A stretch of DNA of 64,000 nt from the NCBI GenBank assembly GCA_963725425.1, contig CAVRYJ010000031.1:620001-684000 (forward strand), read 5' to 3'. Each line of letters begins with the position of its first letter. Position 1 is the first letter of the stretch. Below, piece by piece: positions 60,553 through 64,000 of the stretch. Position numbers and translations under genes: made by a program. The notes under the pieces were generated by a model that saw nothing but the letters and a program-made list of their open reading frames with translations, made no database searches and was not told where the DNA came from. Source of the DNA: Clostridium_I sp963725425. GTDB taxonomy: Bacteria > Bacillota > Clostridia > Clostridiales > Clostridiaceae.

Positions 60553-61230
60553 ATGTCTAAATTTACAAATATCTTAAATTATTGCATAATATTTAAAAGT
60601 TTTAATATAGATTCTATAGAAAACCTATTGTCTCAAATAGATTATAAAATAAATTTATATTCAAAGGATCAAATAATAGCCGCTGAAGGTGATAATTGCT
60701 ACGATTTAGGAATTATACTTGAAGGAGCAATTGAAGTTAAAAAGCTTTTTGTTTCTGGTAAAACTGTTACCATCGCAAAATTTTTGCCATCAGATATATT
60801 TGGAGAAGTTATTATTTTTTCAGACATGAATAAATATCCTTCCACTATTATGGCTTCGGATAATTGTAAAATATTATTCATAAGCAAGATTGATATTATT
60901 AAGCTCTGTAGTCTTAACACCAATATATTAAGTAATTTCATGGGATTATTGTCTAATAAAATTCTCATGCTAAATAATAAATTAAAGAACTTATCCTATG
61001 AAACATTAAGGGAAAAGGTAACAAGTTTTTTACTTGAAAATTACTATGTAAACAAGAAAAACATATTTCAAATAAATTCTTCCAGAAAAGAAATGGCAGA
61101 AGCCTTAGGCGTACCACGACCTTCACTTTCAAGAGAACTTATAAACATGAGAAATGACAAACTTATTGACTTTCACAAAAATACTTTTAAAATTTTAGAC
61201 CTAAATAACCTGGAAGATATACTTTCATAA
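60553..61230 (+). CDS. Crp/Fnr-family regulator (HcpR-like)
   Basis: 225 aa. Cyclic-nucleotide-type sensor domain (GIILEGAIEVKKLF, PSDIFGEVIIF) and a C-terminal helix-turn-helix SSRKEMAEALGVPRPSLSRE. No N-terminal Cys cluster, so not an Fe-S Fnr. The start at 60553 follows GGAAGTG. Divergence from a ferredoxin-domain gene with a GTAAC palindrome between suggests control of that gene. Confidence 0.88.
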   Translation: MSKFTNILNYCIIFKSFNIDSIENLLSQIDYKINLYSKDQIIAAEGDNCYDLGIILEGAIEVKKLFVSGKTVTIAKFLPSDIFGEVIIFSDMNKYPSTIMASDNCKILFISKIDIIKLCSLNTNILSNFMGLLSNKILMLNNKLKNLSYETLREKVTSFLLENYYVNKKNIFQINSSRKEMAEALGVPRPSLSRELINMRNDKLIDFHKNTFKILDLNNLEDILS

Positions 61231-61238
61231 TAAAGTTA

Positions 61239-61505
61239 CTATTCCATTTTAAACAATATCCATTTACAAGTACTAAGTTCATATTTTAATTCAAACACCT
61301 TATTTATTCCACATATTATGCTTTGGCACCTAAACACCAACATATTATTTCCTGCTAGTTTCTCCTTAGTAACCTGTATAACCTTATCAACTTTTATCAC
61401 TACATTGGCTTCATCTTCTGCAGAATACCTGAATCTTATGGGGTGTAGATTTCCATTTTTATCACCCCACCATAGCATATCAACATACTTTGCCAATATT
61501 TTCAT
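61239..61505 (-). CDS. Conserved hypothetical protein, 88 aa
   Basis: Soluble, beta-rich: YVDMLWWGDKNGNLHPIRFR, ANVVIKVDKVIQV and MLVFRCQSIICG, followed by FELKYELSTCKWILFKM. It reads as a compact domain, but I do not recognise the family. The start follows GGCGGTGA. Convergent with the Crp/Fnr gene; downstream of dinB in the same direction. Confidence 0.65.
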   Translation of the reverse strand: MKILAKYVDMLWWGDKNGNLHPIRFRYSAEDEANVVIKVDKVIQVTKEKLAGNNMLVFRCQSIICGINKVFELKYELSTCKWILFKME

Positions 61506-61546
61506 TCAATATTCACCGCCACATACTTATTTAGGGTTAAAAGTTA

Positions 61547-61571
61547 GTTATTTCTTTGATGATGCCTAATA
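61547..61571. repeat. Right-end fragment of the palindromic repeat family
   Basis: ATTTCTTTGATGATGCCTAA, identical to the right end of the long copies; no left end is found. Lies 10 bp after the dinB stop. Confidence 0.5.
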
Positions 61572-61580
61572 CACCTTATC

Positions 61581-62843
61581 TTATAGTCTACTTGCCATAG
61601 CAGTATATTTATCTTCTCCTACCCCACCATTCATTGGCTTTAAACCAGATTGCAAAAACATGCCCCTTTGAACAGAATCTGAACCATATTTCATTCTAAT
61701 TTTATCAATAGCACTGTCTAGTGCTCTTTGTTTTTCTATGTCTTTACTATCAAAGATTGATAGTTGGTGGTTTCCATTTGAGCAGAGTTCTGACACCGAC
61801 ACTCCTAGGAGTCTCAGCTTTTCTCCCCTCCAAACTTCATCAAAAAGTGAATATGCGACTTTTGCAATTTCATTTGTACAATCAGTTGCACACACTAGTT
61901 TTCGTTGCCTTGAATAACATAAAAAATCACCGTTTTTTATTTCAATAGATACAAGTGAACAAAGATTTTGTGAATTTCTAAGTCTCATTCCAACAGTTTC
62001 ACAAAGTGAAAGTAGCACCATATATGCAGTTCTTCTATCACTGACATCAAATGCCATTGTTGTGGAATTACCCATACTCTTCATGTCCGTAAGATTACTG
62101 CCTTTTACTTCTGAATTTTCTATTCCATTGGCATAATTCCAAATTAAAATACCATGACTTTTAAACACGGTTTTTAAAATATTAGGATCAAAATTCGCAA
62201 GTTCACCTATGGTATTAATATTTAATTTATGAAGTTTAGGTGATGTAGCCCTTCCTACCATAAATAAATCTTCTACAGGCATGGTCCACATTTTTTTCTT
62301 TATCTCATTTTCAAAAAGCGTATGAACCTTATCTGGTTTTTCGAAGTCTGAAGCCATTTTTGCTAGGAGCTTGTTATGAGCTATTCCTATATTAACTGTA
62401 AATCCAAGTTCCACCTTTATCCGTTCCTTTATATCATAAGCAAGTTTTATTGGATCTTTATATAGGTTTCCCATATTAGAAAAATCCAAAAAGCACTCAT
62501 CAATGGAGAACCTCTGAATTACAGGTGTAAACTCCTTTAAGATATTTAGCATAACATTGCTACACCTTACATATAAATCATATTTAGGAGCCACAACCTT
62601 AAGGTTCGGGCATTTTTGTCTTGCTGAAAACAAAGATTCTCCAGTTTTAATGTTATATTTTTTAGCTAACATAGATTTTGCCAAAACTATTCCATGACGA
62701 CTTAATGGATCTCCTCCTATAACTGCTGGTATTTTCCTTATATCCACAGTTGCACCATGTTGAAGTGCATCCGCCGCAGTCCATGATAAAAAAGCAGAAT
62801 TCACATCAATGTGAAAAATCATTTTTTCCTTACAATCTCTCAT
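61581..62843 (-). CDS. dinB: DNA polymerase IV (Y-family)
   Basis: 420 aa. Catalytic carboxylates in IFHIDVNSAFLSW and QRFSIDECFLDF; then the thumb HhH NINTIGELANFDP and a little-finger domain with SVSELCSNGNHQLSIF. Error-prone translesion synthesis. The start at 62843 follows AGAAGG; the ATG seven codons later is possible. A LexA box sits in its promoter spacer, so it is SOS controlled. Confidence 0.93.
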   Translation of the reverse strand: MRDCKEKMIFHIDVNSAFLSWTAADALQHGATVDIRKIPAVIGGDPLSRHGIVLAKSMLAKKYNIKTGESLFSARQKCPNLKVVAPKYDLYVRCSNVMLNILKEFTPVIQRFSIDECFLDFSNMGNLYKDPIKLAYDIKERIKVELGFTVNIGIAHNKLLAKMASDFEKPDKVHTLFENEIKKKMWTMPVEDLFMVGRATSPKLHKLNINTIGELANFDPNILKTVFKSHGILIWNYANGIENSEVKGSNLTDMKSMGNSTTMAFDVSDRRTAYMVLLSLCETVGMRLRNSQNLCSLVSIEIKNGDFLCYSRQRKLVCATDCTNEIAKVAYSLFDEVWRGEKLRLLGVSVSELCSNGNHQLSIFDSKDIEKQRALDSAIDKIRMKYGSDSVQRGMFLQSGLKPMNGGVGEDKYTAMASRL

Positions 62844-62917
62844 ATAAAAACCTTCTATCCTTATATATTAAAACTTATGCTCATACAGTTTTTGTATTTT
62901 GTAAATAGATTAATTAT

Positions 62918-62946
62918 ATTATATACGAACATATGTTCTATGTAAA
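62918..62946 (-). promoter_or_regulatory. dinB promoter with LexA (SOS) box in the spacer
   Basis: The minus strand reads TTTACA-N17-TATAAT. The 17-bp spacer contains AGAACATATGTTCG, matching the Gram-positive LexA consensus CGAAC-N4-GTTCG except one end base (62926-62939). Confidence 0.88.
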
Positions 62947-63102
62947 GCATTTTAATTTAAACTATACGAAATTTATTTTTAATAATAATGATTATTACTT
63001 GTAATCTCTATACTAATTGTATAAAATTTATATAAGGAAGCTACAATATCTAAGAATGCATATCACAAAAGTGAATATATAAAATTACCTGGAGGGATTT
63101 CT

Positions 63103-63873
63103 ATGACAAAATTAGTTTTAATAAGGCATGGTGAAAGTGAATGGAATAAAGAAAATAGATTCACAGGTTGGACAGATGTAGATTTATCTGAAAAAGGCCT
63201 AGAAGAAGCTGTTCATGCAGGAAAAATATTAAAAAATAATAACTACTTATTTGACATTTCTTACACTTCAGTTTTAAAAAGAGCAATAAAAACTCTTTCT
63301 ACTATTCTAGAGGAATTAGACCTTCTTTGGATACCCGTATATAAATCTTGGAAACTTAATGAAAGACATTATGGTGCACTCCAAGGTTTAAACAAAGCTG
63401 AAACAGCTAAAAAATATGGAGATGAACAGGTTCACAAATGGAGACGATATGTAGACGTAAGACCACCTGCACTAGATAAAAGTGATGCCAGATATGCAGG
63501 AAATGAATATAAATATCATGACTTAAAACAAGAAGAAATACCTGCTACTGAAAACCTTGATGATACACAAAAAAGAGTAATTGAATACTGGCATGAATTT
63601 ATTGTTCCTCAAATAAAAGGCGGCAAAAAAATCATTATAACCGCTCATGGAAATACTCTAAGGTCACTTGTAAGATATCTGGATAAAATTCCCGGAAACG
63701 GAATTGCTAATTTGAATATACCAACTGGTATCCCACTTGTATATGAACTAGATGAAGATTTATCACCAATACGCCACTATTATTTAGGTATGGATGGTGA
63801 ATTACCTGCAGAGATTATATCCACTGATATACCAAAAAAAGTAGAAGACTATAAAACCATTATTGAAAAATAG
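63103..63873 (+). CDS. gpmA: 2,3-bisphosphoglycerate-dependent phosphoglycerate mutase
   Basis: 256 aa, glycolytic mutase. Phosphohistidine motif LVLIRHGESEWNKENRFTGW, YTSVLKRAIKT, ERHYGALQGLNKAE, and the second catalytic His in IIITAHGNTLRSLV. Normal length for the family. The start follows TGGAGGGAT. Monocistronic. The 127 bp after it to the window end hold no gene that I can see. Confidence 0.96.
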   Translation: MTKLVLIRHGESEWNKENRFTGWTDVDLSEKGLEEAVHAGKILKNNNYLFDISYTSVLKRAIKTLSTILEELDLLWIPVYKSWKLNERHYGALQGLNKAETAKKYGDEQVHKWRRYVDVRPPALDKSDARYAGNEYKYHDLKQEEIPATENLDDTQKRVIEYWHEFIVPQIKGGKKIIITAHGNTLRSLVRYLDKIPGNGIANLNIPTGIPLVYELDEDLSPIRHYYLGMDGELPAEIISTDIPKKVEDYKTIIEK

Positions 63874-64000
63874 CTCTAATGAAATTTATAAAAGTATGTC
63901 AAGGTTTATTAAAGCATAGAAAAGAAACACACATACTTGCGAAATATAATCTATTAATCAAAAACCAAGGAACTGTATCCCAATAGAAATTAATTTCTAT

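Overview
The window is AT-rich, densely packed, low-GC Firmicute DNA. Strong GGAGG-type ribosome binding sites, intrinsic hairpin terminators, OmpR-type two-component systems, DegV, Fur, CsbD and PepV proteins, and a cluster of small hydrophobic Cys-rich proteins of the kind seen in spore formers all point to Clostridium sensu stricto. This is an inference from gene content; no rRNA or tRNA gene is present to confirm it.

Layout. 1-3.0 kb: the 5' part of an oligoendopeptidase F gene, two hypothetical genes, a Fur-family regulator and an MntP-like membrane protein. 3.1-6.4 kb: a pantothenate operon (a PanG-like/DUF2520 dehydrogenase, panB, panC, panD) with a repeat element between panC and panD. 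6.6-16.6 kb: two amino-acid permease genes (one behind a lysine riboswitch), PadR, DegV, a hemolysin III-like protein, a FUSC-type exporter, dipeptidase PepV, an ECF S-component and a decayed Rieske oxygenase gene. 16.7-23.2 kb: CopZ, a CPA2 antiporter with a possible attenuator leader, a two-component system whose kinase is split by an IS66-family element with an 8-bp target duplication, a SHOCT protein and a CmpB-like protein. 23.3-28.8 kb: surE, the mccA-mccB reverse transsulfuration pair, a DDE insertion sequence and a methyltransferase. 29-36.3 kb: a nitroreductase relic, CsbD, an autoregulated HTH/membrane-protein pair, a DUF116 protein, a 41-aa basic protein, an ArsR-type regulator with an MFS exporter, and an IS3-family element. 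36.3-44.0 kb: a complete histidine operon (hisZGDBHACFIE). 44.3-53.6 kb: tsaD, a NERD protein, a RusA-like nuclease, a MutS-like ATPase, a second two-component system, a DUF4342 protein and a HAD phosphatase. 53.6-56.6 kb: eight small genes on one strand. 57-64 kb: a quinol monooxygenase-like protein, a nitroreductase, an FAD oxidoreductase fused by deletion to a MarR remnant, a ferredoxin-like protein divergent from a Crp/Fnr regulator, dinB behind a LexA box, and gpmA.

Three themes cut across the genes. First, a MITE-like palindromic family (ends TAAGGCATC/GATGCCTTA) occurs in three long copies and many short ones, and several genes take their stop codon from its first triplet. Second, a different family consists of inverted heptamer arrays (AACTCTT or GTCACTT) around long perfect hairpins. 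Third, eight single-base losses in homopolymer runs break panD, two permeases, the IS66 transposase, the CmpB gene, mccA and hisD (twice). That pattern looks more like sequencing undercalls than decay, although true relics (Rieske oxygenase, nitroreductase, the IS-split kinase, MarR) are also present.

The best candidate for an undescribed system is the 53.6-56.6 kb cluster. Three paralogous two-helix Cys-rich membrane peptides, each followed by a GAGGG/CCCTC hairpin, alternate with soluble proteins carrying about 12-residue repeats. Two of the paralogs share an upstream block of about 32 bp that looks like a promoter. A role in the spore envelope is an inference only.
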